This document shows positions 34,313-43,890 of a stretch of DNA of 64,000 bases, one piece after another. The DNA is from Massilibacteroides vaginae. GTDB lineage: Bacteria > Bacteroidota > Bacteroidia > Bacteroidales > Tannerellaceae. The notes beneath the pieces were generated by a model. It was not told where the DNA came from and did not search any database. It saw only the letters and a list, made by a program, of their open reading frames with translations. Made by a program: the position numbers and the translations under genes. Location: the NCBI RefSeq assembly GCF_900178525.1, contig NZ_FXDJ01000006.1:248001-312000 (forward strand), read 5' to 3'. The first letter of the stretch is position 1; every line of letters starts with the position of its first letter.

Positions 34313-35719
34313 CTACAAGTATGTCGGAAGCATTTTTTCGGCCTCTGCTTCAGACAACTCACCGTTATTGACCTCAGACATAATTTTCACATGTTTATCC
34401 CTCAATTTGTAGAAAAAAACAAGAATAATCAGGGTGATAAATGCCCCAACCGCAGGGAAAATATTATACGTTAACCATATTGTATCTACCACTTCCTGGG
34501 GTTGTACAATTGTTTCTTGTGCCAAATTGGAAGAAATATATCCGGCAGCAGAAAGGGTGAACATGACCAATGAAGACGCAATAGCCGTAAACATTTTCTG
34601 CGTGAATGTTTGAAGAGCAAAAGATATACCCTCCGCGTGAATCTTGGTTTTATAGACTCCGTATATGGTAACATCAGCTACAAAAGTATAGATCAATATC
34701 ATTGTAAATCCAAAGCACATTCCTTTCATAATGTTCAGCATATAGTACACTGTCAAATCCTGATAACCGGCAAAATACATAACAATATTGGCCACAACAG
34801 TAACGACATAACTACCTATAAATATGTAAAACTTATCAAAGTATTTGCACAGTATCATCACTACGGGAACTGCCGCTACCATAGCTCCATAGAAAGAAAA
34901 CATGTTATATTTGATTGCGCTTTCACCTTCCAGGCATTGTATTGAAACATAATTCATACACGACAGCACCGAATTGTTTGTTGAACCAAGAATCAATGCT
35001 AACAAAAAGATAAGTAAATACTTATTTGTTTTTAAATACTGAATAATATCCCTCATATTAAAAGTCGAATCCGAACTTACAGAAAACCGCTCTTTTCCCT
35101 TATAACCAATAGGGAGCATAGAGAAAAAAGCCAAGACAGAAAGCACAATTACTCCTGTTCCATAGCTGGTTTGTTTTGTTAGTTCGGGTAAAAAGTAAGC
35201 AGCGCCAAGCATGGCAAGCAGGGCGCCAAGTCTTCCTAACGAAATTAAACTGGTACGTTCTTTTACGCTATTCGTAATGGCCATTGAGAGTCCGGCTATC
35301 GGCGCATCACAAATGGTATAGGCGGTTCCCCAAAGCAAATGAGCAATAGCTACCCAAGCAACCTTGACTCCGTAAGAAAGATTATTGGGAATCACAAACA
35401 TCAACACAGTCAGTGCAGGGATTAAATAGGCCGACAGCCTGATCCATGGAATGAATTTCCCGTGCTTTAAATTAGCCCTGTCCATAATCACGCCAAAGAA
35501 CGGATCAAGAATAGCATCCCATATACGTACAAAAAGAAAAATAGTAGCCACTGCTGCTGCTGTAATACCCACTACATCCGTCAGGTAGGTTTGCAGCATC
35601 ATAATGACTATGAAATAGGAAATATTCTGCCCCCAGAAGTAAGAGCTATAAAAAAATCTTTCGGACACACTCGTCACCTTGGACGATTGTAACGCAGCAT
35701 TTTGTATTGCTTTATCCAT
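34313..35719 (-). CDS. GPH-family (glycoside-pentoside-hexuronide) sugar:cation symporter
   Basis: The 468-residue inner-membrane protein of about twelve helices has the MelB/GPH pattern: SVSERFFYSSYFWGQNISYFIV at the start, RIWDAILDPFFGVIMDRANLKHGKFIPWIRLSA (the helix 2-3 loop), and VPVVMILCKYFDKFYIF halfway. It should bring a sugar or glycoside in with Na+ or H+. A terminator separates it from the Gfo/Idh gene, so it may have its own promoter. Confidence 0.9.
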   Translation of the reverse strand: MDKAIQNAALQSSKVTSVSERFFYSSYFWGQNISYFIVIMMLQTYLTDVVGITAAAVATIFLFVRIWDAILDPFFGVIMDRANLKHGKFIPWIRLSAYLIPALTVLMFVIPNNLSYGVKVAWVAIAHLLWGTAYTICDAPIAGLSMAITNSVKERTSLISLGRLGALLAMLGAAYFLPELTKQTSYGTGVIVLSVLAFFSMLPIGYKGKERFSVSSDSTFNMRDIIQYLKTNKYLLIFLLALILGSTNNSVLSCMNYVSIQCLEGESAIKYNMFSFYGAMVAAVPVVMILCKYFDKFYIFIGSYVVTVVANIVMYFAGYQDLTVYYMLNIMKGMCFGFTMILIYTFVADVTIYGVYKTKIHAEGISFALQTFTQKMFTAIASSLVMFTLSAAGYISSNLAQETIVQPQEVVDTIWLTYNIFPAVGAFITLIILVFFYKLRDKHVKIMSEVNNGELSEAEAEKMLPTYL

Positions 35720-35922
35720 AGTATGTAGCTTTTCAGGTATAGATAATTAACCATCACTAACTGAATTTCGAATCAATTAGCAAAAAAGGGTTTTTCAATG
35801 ATTATTATTATTTTAAGGTCTCACTGCTTTGCTTATAAATTCACCTATTCTTTCAAATCCGACAATGACCAACTTTGATTTTACGGTTTGTCACTGCTAT
35901 TCAGTTTTAAGTTTAAGCATTT

Positions 35923-35968
35923 AAAAAAAAGACATGTATTCGTCTCTTATCGAAACAAACACATGTCT
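35923..35968 (-). terminator. Minus-strand terminator after the Gfo/Idh gene
   Basis: AGACATGT pairs with ACATGTCT; an inner TTCG/CGAA pair extends the stem, and eight U residues follow in the minus-strand transcript (bases 35923-35930). The remaining bases to 35720 hold no gene. Confidence 0.75.
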
Positions 35969-35975
35969 AAACAAT

Positions 35976-37178
35976 TTAATCATCCAATGAATTTTCTTGT
36001 GCTGTGCCAATCTCAACACCCGTTCTTCTCATTTTAGGACGCTCTACTTGCGATTGCATAATATAGGTAACGCCGGTTTTTGCACTTTCCAGCATTCCAT
36101 GGATTATCTCCATCGCGTGCAATCCTAAGCTATGATGTACTCTGGGTTTACGATTGTTTTTTATCGCATAAGCCATATCCGCTACGCCTAAACCTCTGTT
36201 GTTATCACAATAGCCATGCAGTATCGGCAACTCAACGCTATCCGGAGCAGGTCTGTAGCCTGTTTCTTTCAACATACCAATCTGTTTTTCCTCGTCTGCA
36301 ATAGCTCCCGGTCTTTGCAAAACAATAGACCCGCTAAAGAAATTAGGATGAAACAATTTCAGATTTCCTTCTGTACCTTGTACTGTAAAACTATCATAGA
36401 CAGCCGAGTCTGAGGATACCAAGAATGTACCTAATACGCCGGACTCAAACTCAAGAATACCGGACAACGACGTTGGAGTGTTCACCAGATACGCTTCTCC
36501 ATATTTAGGATGATGCGGATTCACATACTTACGGGTAGGATCAATATTTCCACCAAAACCACTTACCCGTTTAACACGTCCAAACAAGTTGATCATATTG
36601 TGTAGATAGTAACCACCTAAGTCGTAAGGAAGTCCGCCTCCGGGATGTAAGGGAAAGAAGAAATTATCTGCACCGATATCAAAAGTAGCAGTCACAGGCT
36701 GATACGAACAGGTGATCACTGCGTTTACGCTTATTGGCTTACCAACCACACCATCATCAACATATTTGCGAACAGACTGCCAGCCACCTCCAAGGAATGT
36801 ATCCGGAGCAGAACCAAACATCAGCTTTTTCTCTTCCGCAAGTTTGCACAGTTCTTCAGCTTCCGGATAGTCTACTGTCATCATTTTTTCTACCACACAA
36901 TGCTTTCCGGCATTCAATATATCTTTACACACTTCGAAATGAGACTGAGGTGTTGTCAGATTGATCACTAAGTCAATTGATTTGTCTGCCAGTATTTCCG
37001 CGTTGGTCATTTTTTTAAGACCAAACTCATCGGCTCTTTTTTGCGCCCGATCGTCAATTAAGTCAGCACAAGCTACCAGATCAAGGATCGCAAATTTTTC
37101 TTTAATATTGGTCATATAAATGTGGCTAATAGTACCACAACCAATAATAGCAACTTTCAAAGGTTTTAATTCATTCAT
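35976..37178 (-). CDS. Gfo/Idh/MocA family oxidoreductase
   Basis: The 400-residue enzyme has an N-terminal Rossmann fold (VAIIGCGTISHIYMTNI, residues about 8-24), the NAD-binding HCVVEKMMTVDYPEAEEL (with the usual E-K-P signature changed to EKM) and a C-terminal alpha/beta substrate domain. Such enzymes oxidise or reduce sugars and cyclitols. It starts 21 bp after the isomerase gene and forms an operon with it. Confidence 0.9.
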   Translation of the reverse strand: MNELKPLKVAIIGCGTISHIYMTNIKEKFAILDLVACADLIDDRAQKRADEFGLKKMTNAEILADKSIDLVINLTTPQSHFEVCKDILNAGKHCVVEKMMTVDYPEAEELCKLAEEKKLMFGSAPDTFLGGGWQSVRKYVDDGVVGKPISVNAVITCSYQPVTATFDIGADNFFFPLHPGGGLPYDLGGYYLHNMINLFGRVKRVSGFGGNIDPTRKYVNPHHPKYGEAYLVNTPTSLSGILEFESGVLGTFLVSSDSAVYDSFTVQGTEGNLKLFHPNFFSGSIVLQRPGAIADEEKQIGMLKETGYRPAPDSVELPILHGYCDNNRGLGVADMAYAIKNNRKPRVHHSLGLHAMEIIHGMLESAKTGVTYIMQSQVERPKMRRTGVEIGTAQENSLDD

Positions 37179-37199
37179 AGCTTTTCTACTTTAAAACAA

Positions 37200-38054
37200 T
37201 TACCACTCAATCCCATTAAACTTTTTAAAGCTCTCCATGCTTACTTTCAAACTCTCCAACTCACCAAGTTTAGAGAAATCCTGTTCCAAAATGATATACT
37301 CCACATCACAGTGTTCCGTGGCCGTATTTATAATGCCCTGAATGTTCAAAATACCATGTCCTATTTCCGTAAATGTATCGTCAGAAACAACACTTTCGAA
37401 ATACGTTAAGTCAACAACCGGCGCGTTTTTGTGAACTGCCTCTATCAGATTGAACTGATCTTTATATTGTGCAGGGAAATCTTTTTGATGCAACAGGCGA
37501 ATACGTTTTCCATACTTTTTCATGAACGAAGCAATATCTTGTCCTCCACGCAATGCCCAGTAACTGTCAAGCTCGATCTTCAGGTTTTGAGGATCGGTAT
37601 TTTCCATAATCATTTCGTAAATTGTTTTCCCTCCAAATTCCTGGAACTCGTGAAAATGATTATGATATACGAATTCAATTCCCGCTTCTCTACATTTAGC
37701 GCCTACATTATTCAATATTTCGGATTTTCTTAGCACCTCATCTCTATCAGCATAAAAATCCATAGGCATCACTAAAAATTTAGTTCCTATCTGAGCGTGG
37801 TAAGCCAGGATAGCGTCCATAGTTTCGGCTCTGAATGGAAAAACGTGTCCACTAATGACCTTCGCGCCGCATTCTTGCAAGGTTTTATTAATTTCTTCAG
37901 CACTTACGTTAAATCCCACTCCCGGATCCACTTCTGCATTGTGGTTTGCGATTTCGATATTTTTGTATCCAATTTCAGCAACCTCTTTCAATGTTCCGAT
38001 AGGATCATTTGCCATACTGTTTCGTACAGAATAAAGTTGTATTCCTACTTTCAT
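37200..38054 (-). CDS. Sugar phosphate isomerase/epimerase (AP endonuclease-2 fold)
   Basis: The 284-residue TIM barrel begins MKVGIQLYSVRNSMANDPIGTLKEVAEIGYKNIEIANHN, usual for this family, and has likely metal ligands in YHNHFHEF, IELDSYW, LLHQKD and the late EIGHGILN. Members include IolE-like and 3-keto-sugar-processing enzymes, often next to Gfo/Idh oxidoreductases as here. It is the first gene of the minus-strand operon and faces the AraC regulator gene. Confidence 0.9.
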   Translation of the reverse strand: MKVGIQLYSVRNSMANDPIGTLKEVAEIGYKNIEIANHNAEVDPGVGFNVSAEEINKTLQECGAKVISGHVFPFRAETMDAILAYHAQIGTKFLVMPMDFYADRDEVLRKSEILNNVGAKCREAGIEFVYHNHFHEFQEFGGKTIYEMIMENTDPQNLKIELDSYWALRGGQDIASFMKKYGKRIRLLHQKDFPAQYKDQFNLIEAVHKNAPVVDLTYFESVVSDDTFTEIGHGILNIQGIINTATEHCDVEYIILEQDFSKLGELESLKVSMESFKKFNGIEW

Positions 38055-38352
38055 GATAAATTAAATTTAAATGATAACACAGTTTTGATGTACAATAACA
38101 TTCGTAATCTCGGACAATCTAAAACCGCATAAACATTGTTGATATTAAACAAATATTTAATTATTGTATTAATTTTGGAAAATTCAAATCGATCGTTTTT
38201 GCTTCCTTACTACATTTGCAAATATAGAGGAGGCGATCAATTTGTTTGTGTTCAATATTAATCGAAGAATGTTCAAATTCAATGAATTTGCATTTTAAGT
38301 AAGATAAAAGCGCAGAAACAAAACAACATTAACAAAAACAAACAACACAGCA
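38055..38352. promoter_or_regulatory. Divergent control region with palindrome and plus-strand -7 box
   Basis: The 298-bp gap holds the palindrome CAAATTCAATGAATTTG (38274-38290, 7-bp arms, 3-bp centre) and a plus-strand TACATTTG (38211-38218, exact -7) preceded by TTTTTG with a spacing shorter than ideal. Both are plausible parts of control of the AraC gene and the divergent operon. Confidence 0.4.
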
Positions 38353-39204
38353 TTGGATACTGATAATAAAATAATTGAGTCAATTCATAGTTTCGTTATT
38401 TCTGATTCAAACAGAATAATGAAATACATTAACGTTACCGAAGAGTTCATCTTCGAAGGTTTAATATATGGAATATGCACTAACGGACTTGGCAGAGTGT
38501 CTGTAAACAACAGGATACACCAATTAATGAAAAATCATACCTTATTAATTACGCCGCACAGTATCGTTAAAGGATTTATCGATACTGCAGATTTCGAATT
38601 GAAGTTAGTTTTCATATCGCTTGAATACTTCTTTACGCTACCCCTTCGTATGGACAAAGAAGATTTTATGATGATGAATGAAGTGCCCGTATTGCAGCGA
38701 ACAGACAACGAAATCAATGATCTGCTCAGTCTGTTTCAAACGTTGAGAACTTTCAAAAAGAAAGATTTAGTATATCAGGAAGCCATTGTCAATTCTTTAC
38801 TATTGTCGTATATGCTTATTTTTTCGTCCTATTACAAAAAAGACAGCAACAAAGGTGCTTTACAAAACGCCTCGAAAGAAGATAAAATTGCCCGGGAATT
38901 TGTGTACCTGATTCTTACCTATTTTAAAACAGAAAAACAATTGTCATTTTACGCAAATAAGTTATGCCTGGCATCCAACTATCTATCGTCTATTGTAAAA
39001 AAAGTAACCGGACATTCTTTTGAGCAATGGAAACAAATAGTAATAACTATTGAATCCAAAAACCTCCTGAAAACAACTGATATGTCGATTGTGGAAATTG
39101 CCGATCATCTTAATTTTCCTAACGCTTCATTCTTTGGCACCTTTTTTAAAAAGCAAACCGGCGTTACCCCAAAGGCCTATCGAGACTCCGTTATTAAAAC
39201 ATAA
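38353..39204 (+). CDS. AraC-family transcriptional regulator
   Basis: The 283-residue protein has an N-terminal cupin-like sensor part (about 30-150) and two C-terminal helix-turn-helices (LSFYANKLCLASNYLSSIVKKVTGHSFEQW and SIVEIADHLNFPNASFFGTFFKKQTGVTPKAYR, about 195-279). The frame opens at a TTG (38353); the first ATG is at 38419 (codon 23, MKYINVTEEF). Upstream of the TTG no ATG exists in frame, so one of these two is the start. Its place opposite the isomerase-oxidoreductase operon suggests it controls that locus. Confidence 0.9.
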   Translation: MDTDNKIIESIHSFVISDSNRIMKYINVTEEFIFEGLIYGICTNGLGRVSVNNRIHQLMKNHTLLITPHSIVKGFIDTADFELKLVFISLEYFFTLPLRMDKEDFMMMNEVPVLQRTDNEINDLLSLFQTLRTFKKKDLVYQEAIVNSLLLSYMLIFSSYYKKDSNKGALQNASKEDKIAREFVYLILTYFKTEKQLSFYANKLCLASNYLSSIVKKVTGHSFEQWKQIVITIESKNLLKTTDMSIVEIADHLNFPNASFFGTFFKKQTGVTPKAYRDSVIKT

Positions 39205-39294
39205 AACACGCCTATTCAGTCGGTATACTTGGAGGTTTCTGAAAAAATGGTACTTTTATAAGCGTATTTCTATTATAATTAAGGTATCATACTT

Positions 39295-40053
39295 ATGGAA
39301 GTTAATGGTGTTCATGCGATTTATTTTAGTCCGGCTCTTTCTACTAAGAAAATAGTTAAGGCTGTTGCTGAGGGTATTTCTCCTCATATTGTTACTTATG
39401 ATATTACTCAGGGTGTCGGAAAAACAGTATTCTTAGACAATAGTATTGTGGTTATTGGCGTTCCGGCTTATTATGGACGGGTTCCTTCGCTTGCTAAGGA
39501 GCACTTGTCTCAATTCAAAGCGAATGGCACTCCTGCTATTCTTGTTTGCGTATACGGCAACCGGGAGTTTGAAGATACGCTACTGGAATTGCAGCAAATT
39601 TGTATCGAATCCGGATTTAAGGTTATCAGCGCGGGAGCTTTTGTTGCGAGACATTCTATTTTCACGAATGTTGCCGAAGGCAGACCGGACACTGCAGACT
39701 TAGAGGCAGCCCGGGAGTTTGGAAAGCAAAGTCTGAAATACAGGTACACAAACAACCTGCACCTGCCCGGCAATATACCCTATCGCGCAATTGGAGCTAT
39801 TCCTTTTGTACCCACCGGAGGTAGGCAATGCGACAAATGTGGCGTCTGCGTAAAAGCTTGTCCGACCAATGCGATTGCTGACGACACACCAAAGAAGACC
39901 GATAAAAGCAAATGTATTTCTTGTGGAAGATGCATTGAATTATGTCCGCAGAAAACCCGAAAATACAGAAGTCTGATTTATCATATCGCTAAAAGAAAAT
40001 TTACGAAAGCGCATAACGGAAGGAAAGAAATCAGCCTATTTTTCCCTTTATAA
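39295..40053 (+). CDS. EFR1-type flavodoxin-ferredoxin fusion protein
   Basis: The 252-residue protein has a flavodoxin-like N-terminal part (YFSPALSTKKIVKAVAEG, then VIGVPAYYGRVPSL) and two C-terminal 4Fe-4S motifs, CDKCGVCVKACPTNAI and CISCGRCIELCP (about residues 181-225). It probably carries electrons between cytoplasmic redox partners, as EFR1-family proteins do. It stands alone between the AraC gene and a small lipoprotein gene, so no pathway can be assigned. Confidence 0.9.
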   Translation: MEVNGVHAIYFSPALSTKKIVKAVAEGISPHIVTYDITQGVGKTVFLDNSIVVIGVPAYYGRVPSLAKEHLSQFKANGTPAILVCVYGNREFEDTLLELQQICIESGFKVISAGAFVARHSIFTNVAEGRPDTADLEAAREFGKQSLKYRYTNNLHLPGNIPYRAIGAIPFVPTGGRQCDKCGVCVKACPTNAIADDTPKKTDKSKCISCGRCIELCPQKTRKYRSLIYHIAKRKFTKAHNGRKEISLFFPL

Positions 40054-40066
40054 GGATTGCTATCTT

Positions 40067-40074
40067 TATATTTG
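40067..40074 (+). promoter_or_regulatory. Candidate -7 box for the small lipoprotein gene
   Basis: TATATTTG, an exact TAnnTTTG match, lies 26 bp before the start at 40100; a TTTC is about 25 bp upstream. Confidence 0.45.
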
Positions 40075-40099
40075 TGTCTTTACTTAATTTCCGGAAAAT

Positions 40100-40372
40100 A
40101 TGAAACATACAATTCTTCTATCTTCATTGTTCTTTGTGCTGACATTTTTGTCGTGTGGCGGGGTTCCCTTGCTAACGACAGAGTCTGACAACAACAAGAG
40201 CTATACCGTTGAATATTTATTCGAACATGACGGATGCAAAGTTTATCGCTTTATGGATCGCGGAGAATATGTTTATTTCACGAACTGCAATGGCAGCGTA
40301 ACCTCCGCAACCTCGGATTCTACTCATGTAAAAATCCAGAATACAGTACGCGTAAATCCGGTTACGCAATGA
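40100..40372 (+). CDS. Small lipoprotein, DUF4884-like
   Basis: The 90-residue protein has a lipoprotein signal with lipobox LSCG (Cys near residue 19), then a short acidic and polar part with VEYLFEHDGCKVYRFMDRGEYVYFTNCNG. The pattern recalls DUF4884, which is of unknown function. The last four bases (ATGA) overlap the start of the hydrolase gene. Confidence 0.7.
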   Translation: MKHTILLSSLFFVLTFLSCGGVPLLTTESDNNKSYTVEYLFEHDGCKVYRFMDRGEYVYFTNCNGSVTSATSDSTHVKIQNTVRVNPVTQ

Positions 40373-41361
40373 AAAATCAACTACTGCTAACGCTATCTCT
40401 CCTCTTTTCGGTTTTGGGTTTGAACGCACAATATAGTCCGGATATCTTACCGGGTTATGAACAGATGACCATTCAGATGAAGCCCGATTATGAAGGAGAG
40501 GTTTATTGTACATTGATCAGAAAACCACAACCGGAACCGGTCAATAAAGCTGTTTTGTATATTCACGGCTATAATGATTATTTTTTTCAATCAGCATTGG
40601 GCGATAGTATTCAACGCTACGGCTATAACTTCTATGCGCTGGATCTGCGAAAGTACGGTCGTTCTATCCGGGATCACCAACAGCCTACTTTTTGTAAAAG
40701 TCTGGATGAATATTATGCTGATATCGATACGGCATTGGCACTAATCAAAAAAGAAGGCAACGACCATATCGTATTGTTGGCGCATTCTACCGGCGGACTT
40801 ATCACGCCGCTTTATATGGATTCCAGAAAGAACGACGCGGTAGAAAGCCTGATTCTTAACAGTCCGTTTCTGGATATGAATATGAGTTGGTTTATGGAAA
40901 AAGTCGCCATCCCTACAGTTTCGTTTCTTGCCCGCTTCTTCCCCGACTGGATTGTTGAGAAGACCGGATTCTCTTCTTATGCGGAAAGTTTACTGGCTGA
41001 ACACAAAGGAGAATGGACCTTCAACACGTTATGGAAACGCCCGGAAGGCTATCCTAAAAAAGCAGCTTGGCTACGTGCTATACATCAAGGACATAAGAAG
41101 GTAAAAAAAGGTCTTTCGCTTACGTGTCCCGTACTCGTGCTGTCGTCGGATAAATCATTTACGGAAACGGCAGCATGGCAGGAGGAATACAGAAACGCGG
41201 ATATCGTTCTGGATGTAAACGATATTCAGACACTTGGTTTAAAGTTAGGAACCAACGTTGTCCGGGATACGGTTGCCAACGGCATGCACGACCTTATTCT
41301 TTCTGCGGAACCTTACCGCACGATTGTTTACGATAAGATCAGCCACTGGTTGCACAATTAG
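40369..41361 (+). CDS. Secreted alpha/beta hydrolase
   Basis: The 330-residue protein has a signal peptide (MKNQLLLTLSLLFSVLGLNAQ) and an alpha/beta-hydrolase fold with the oxyanion strand VLYIHGYNDYF, nucleophile elbow AHSTGG, and a late catalytic His in NGMHDLILSAEPYR. It resembles the monoacylglycerol lipase / lysophospholipase group. The frame is open from 40234, but the ATG at 40369 both starts the signal peptide and overlaps the previous stop. Its last codon shares bases with the stop of the convergent TonB receptor gene. Confidence 0.85.
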   Translation: MKNQLLLTLSLLFSVLGLNAQYSPDILPGYEQMTIQMKPDYEGEVYCTLIRKPQPEPVNKAVLYIHGYNDYFFQSALGDSIQRYGYNFYALDLRKYGRSIRDHQQPTFCKSLDEYYADIDTALALIKKEGNDHIVLLAHSTGGLITPLYMDSRKNDAVESLILNSPFLDMNMSWFMEKVAIPTVSFLARFFPDWIVEKTGFSSYAESLLAEHKGEWTFNTLWKRPEGYPKKAAWLRAIHQGHKKVKKGLSLTCPVLVLSSDKSFTETAAWQEEYRNADIVLDVNDIQTLGLKLGTNVVRDTVANGMHDLILSAEPYRTIVYDKISHWLHN

Positions 41362-43781
41362 AATTCCGCGATGATACGAACATTCAACTGACGCCCTGTC
41401 AGGTAATTGGGAATAGCATGTGAGTTATTATCCACATCCGTGATCCAGAAATAAGAACTTACGTTTTTCATATCGAACAGGTTGAATACATCTACCCCTA
41501 ACCAAACGTTTTTCAGATTACGGAAGAAGCCCCGGTCCATTATCGCGTCAACGCCTCCCGCCAACTGGTAGGAGAAACCAAGGTCAACCCGTTTGTAAGC
41601 GGGCATAGTATAGTAGCCGTTTTCATATAGTTGCCTTGGAGCAGTAAATGGAGTTCCGCCCGAAAGCACCCCTTTCAAATTAACTTTCAGCCGCTTGTTA
41701 CCCGGAAAATAATCTTGGAAGAATAACGAAAAATTATAGCCGTGGTCATTCGGCATCGGCACAGTCTGTTCCATATTGTCTCTGCGAATGGTCTGTTCCG
41801 CTTTCATTAATGAGAAACTGATCCAGGAGTCTGCTCCCGGCACAAACTCACCAAAGAGTTTCATGTCAAGCCCCATCGCATAACCCGTGGCACAATTTTC
41901 GCCATAATAGCGTACTTTCACATTATCAACCGTATAGGGAATCAGATCGTCCATTTTTTTATAGTAAGCGTCTGCACTGAATTTAAAGTTACGATCCAAT
42001 GCGCGGAAAGCATAATCGCCTCCCAGTATAAAATGGATAGAACGTTGAGATTTGATTTCTTTATTCAGATTGATGATACTGTTATCAAATTCATCTTTGG
42101 TTTCTACGCGAAGTTCCTTATAGAACGGAGTTTGATAATACAATCCGGTGGCCAAACGAAAAGTCAGGTCTTGATTCAACGCCGGAATAAAGCCCAGCGA
42201 AGCACGCGGACTAAAAATCATTTCTTTATTGTACGACCAATAACTGCCTCTCACGCCGGCGGTCAGTGTAAACATTCCTTGTTCGATCCGAAATTTAAAC
42301 ACATCCTGCAGATAAGCGGAAAGCCGCGTACTTTCTATTTTATTATTAGAATACAAATTGGCGATCAAACTCACATCTGTTCCGGTATGCGGTAAGGTAT
42401 AACCTGCCGAATCTCGTTTTTCCCATTCGTTGATACGGTCGGTAAATTTTTCCATTTGTGCCTGTACACCCCACTTCAGCGTATGCTGACGCATACGGGT
42501 AAAACCATAATGCCCTACATTAATTATATTAGAACGAAGACGGTTACGCGCGTGTTCATGGTAATTGCCCAGCAATAACTCACGGGATAAATCATCACCC
42601 TTACCGGTATCGTCTCCCTCTCTCAGCAGGTATTCACCACCGATGTCGTATCCTTCTTCTTCTTTACTGGTAAATGCCGAAGCTTGTAAGCCAAGCTCGG
42701 TATGCTCGTTTAGTTGATGTTTCAGTGTCAAGGCTCCAAAGAACGTTTCAAAACGGTCACGCTCGTGTCCGCCATCAAACACAACCAACAGATTCTTCAT
42801 ATTTTGAGTGGTTCCAAAGGCGGTTTCACGACTATGCGGAATAAACCTGTAGTTATTTAATGCCATATTACCCAGAAAATTCACTTCCCATTTAGGAGCA
42901 ACCTCATAGGTCATATACGTTTGTAAATCCACAAACTCAGGGTCATACTCCGCATCCGTATCCATAGATGAAAGCAAAGAACTGCCGGTTTTATACCTCA
43001 GCCCTGTAACCTGCGTGAATTTTCCGGAAGAACTACCCACATAGGCATTCGCCCCAAGAAGACTGAGCATAACAGAACCTTCCAGTTTTTCGGGTTTCTT
43101 ATACGTAATATCAAGTACCGAGCTCATTTTGTCGCCATAACGCGCCTCGAATCCACCGGCAGAGAAATTGACCGACTCCGTCATGTCGGGATTCGTAAAA
43201 CTAAGCCCTTCTTGTTGCCCTGAACGAATCAACAACGGCCGAAATACTTCCAGCCCGTTTACATAAACAATATTTTCATCATAACTACCGCCACGAACGG
43301 AATACTGCGAACTCAATTCATTGCTGGAAGTTACACCCGCGAAAGTTACCACTAAGCTTTCAATGCTTCCTCCCGCCGGGTCGGGCAAGAGGCGTATCTT
43401 ATCGGCGTCTACAGATTCCAACGTACTGGTTTGTTTACGCATAGCGGTTACGGCAACCTCACCCAACTGAAGCGCGGTATAGTTCATTTGCACGTTTAAA
43501 CGCATATCACGGGTTGCCTGAGGGATGATTCTTTCGGCTTTATTGTAACCCAGACAGGAAAAAATCAACGTAACAGAATCTCCCGGAGCCACAGAAAGCG
43601 AGTAAGCCCCTTTCTCGTCAGTCATCGCACCGATCAATGTATTTTTAACCTGAACAAGAACTAATTCCAGCGGATTTCCATCACCATCACGCACATTTCC
43701 GGTCACTTTAATGCGCCCCTGCCCTAAAGCAGTTACAGAAACGAATATAAAAAGTAGTGCAGCTACAGCACGTATCATCAT
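41358..43781 (-). CDS. TonB-dependent receptor with carboxypeptidase-like domain
   Basis: The 807-residue outer-membrane protein has a signal peptide (to about ALGQ), a carboxypeptidase-regulatory-like domain (VTGNVRDGDGNPLELVLVQVKNTLIGAMTDEKGAYSL, about 24-105), a plug (about 115-225, with SQYSVRGGSYDENIVYVNGLEVF) and a barrel ending in VRIIAEF. No SusD or substrate-binding partner adjoins it. It ends tail to tail with the hydrolase gene, and copy 3 of the dispersed element lies upstream. Confidence 0.92.
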   Translation of the reverse strand: MMIRAVAALLFIFVSVTALGQGRIKVTGNVRDGDGNPLELVLVQVKNTLIGAMTDEKGAYSLSVAPGDSVTLIFSCLGYNKAERIIPQATRDMRLNVQMNYTALQLGEVAVTAMRKQTSTLESVDADKIRLLPDPAGGSIESLVVTFAGVTSSNELSSQYSVRGGSYDENIVYVNGLEVFRPLLIRSGQQEGLSFTNPDMTESVNFSAGGFEARYGDKMSSVLDITYKKPEKLEGSVMLSLLGANAYVGSSSGKFTQVTGLRYKTGSSLLSSMDTDAEYDPEFVDLQTYMTYEVAPKWEVNFLGNMALNNYRFIPHSRETAFGTTQNMKNLLVVFDGGHERDRFETFFGALTLKHQLNEHTELGLQASAFTSKEEEGYDIGGEYLLREGDDTGKGDDLSRELLLGNYHEHARNRLRSNIINVGHYGFTRMRQHTLKWGVQAQMEKFTDRINEWEKRDSAGYTLPHTGTDVSLIANLYSNNKIESTRLSAYLQDVFKFRIEQGMFTLTAGVRGSYWSYNKEMIFSPRASLGFIPALNQDLTFRLATGLYYQTPFYKELRVETKDEFDNSIINLNKEIKSQRSIHFILGGDYAFRALDRNFKFSADAYYKKMDDLIPYTVDNVKVRYYGENCATGYAMGLDMKLFGEFVPGADSWISFSLMKAEQTIRRDNMEQTVPMPNDHGYNFSLFFQDYFPGNKRLKVNLKGVLSGGTPFTAPRQLYENGYYTMPAYKRVDLGFSYQLAGGVDAIMDRGFFRNLKNVWLGVDVFNLFDMKNVSSYFWITDVDNNSHAIPNYLTGRQLNVRIIAEF

Positions 43782-43890
43782 ACAATCTTTACTTATTTCA
43801 CTATTTATAACGAGGAAAAGGCTAAAAGCGTATAAAACAACTCAAAAAAAGTATGGCTTGCAACCTATCCTGAAATTCACATCAAAAATG

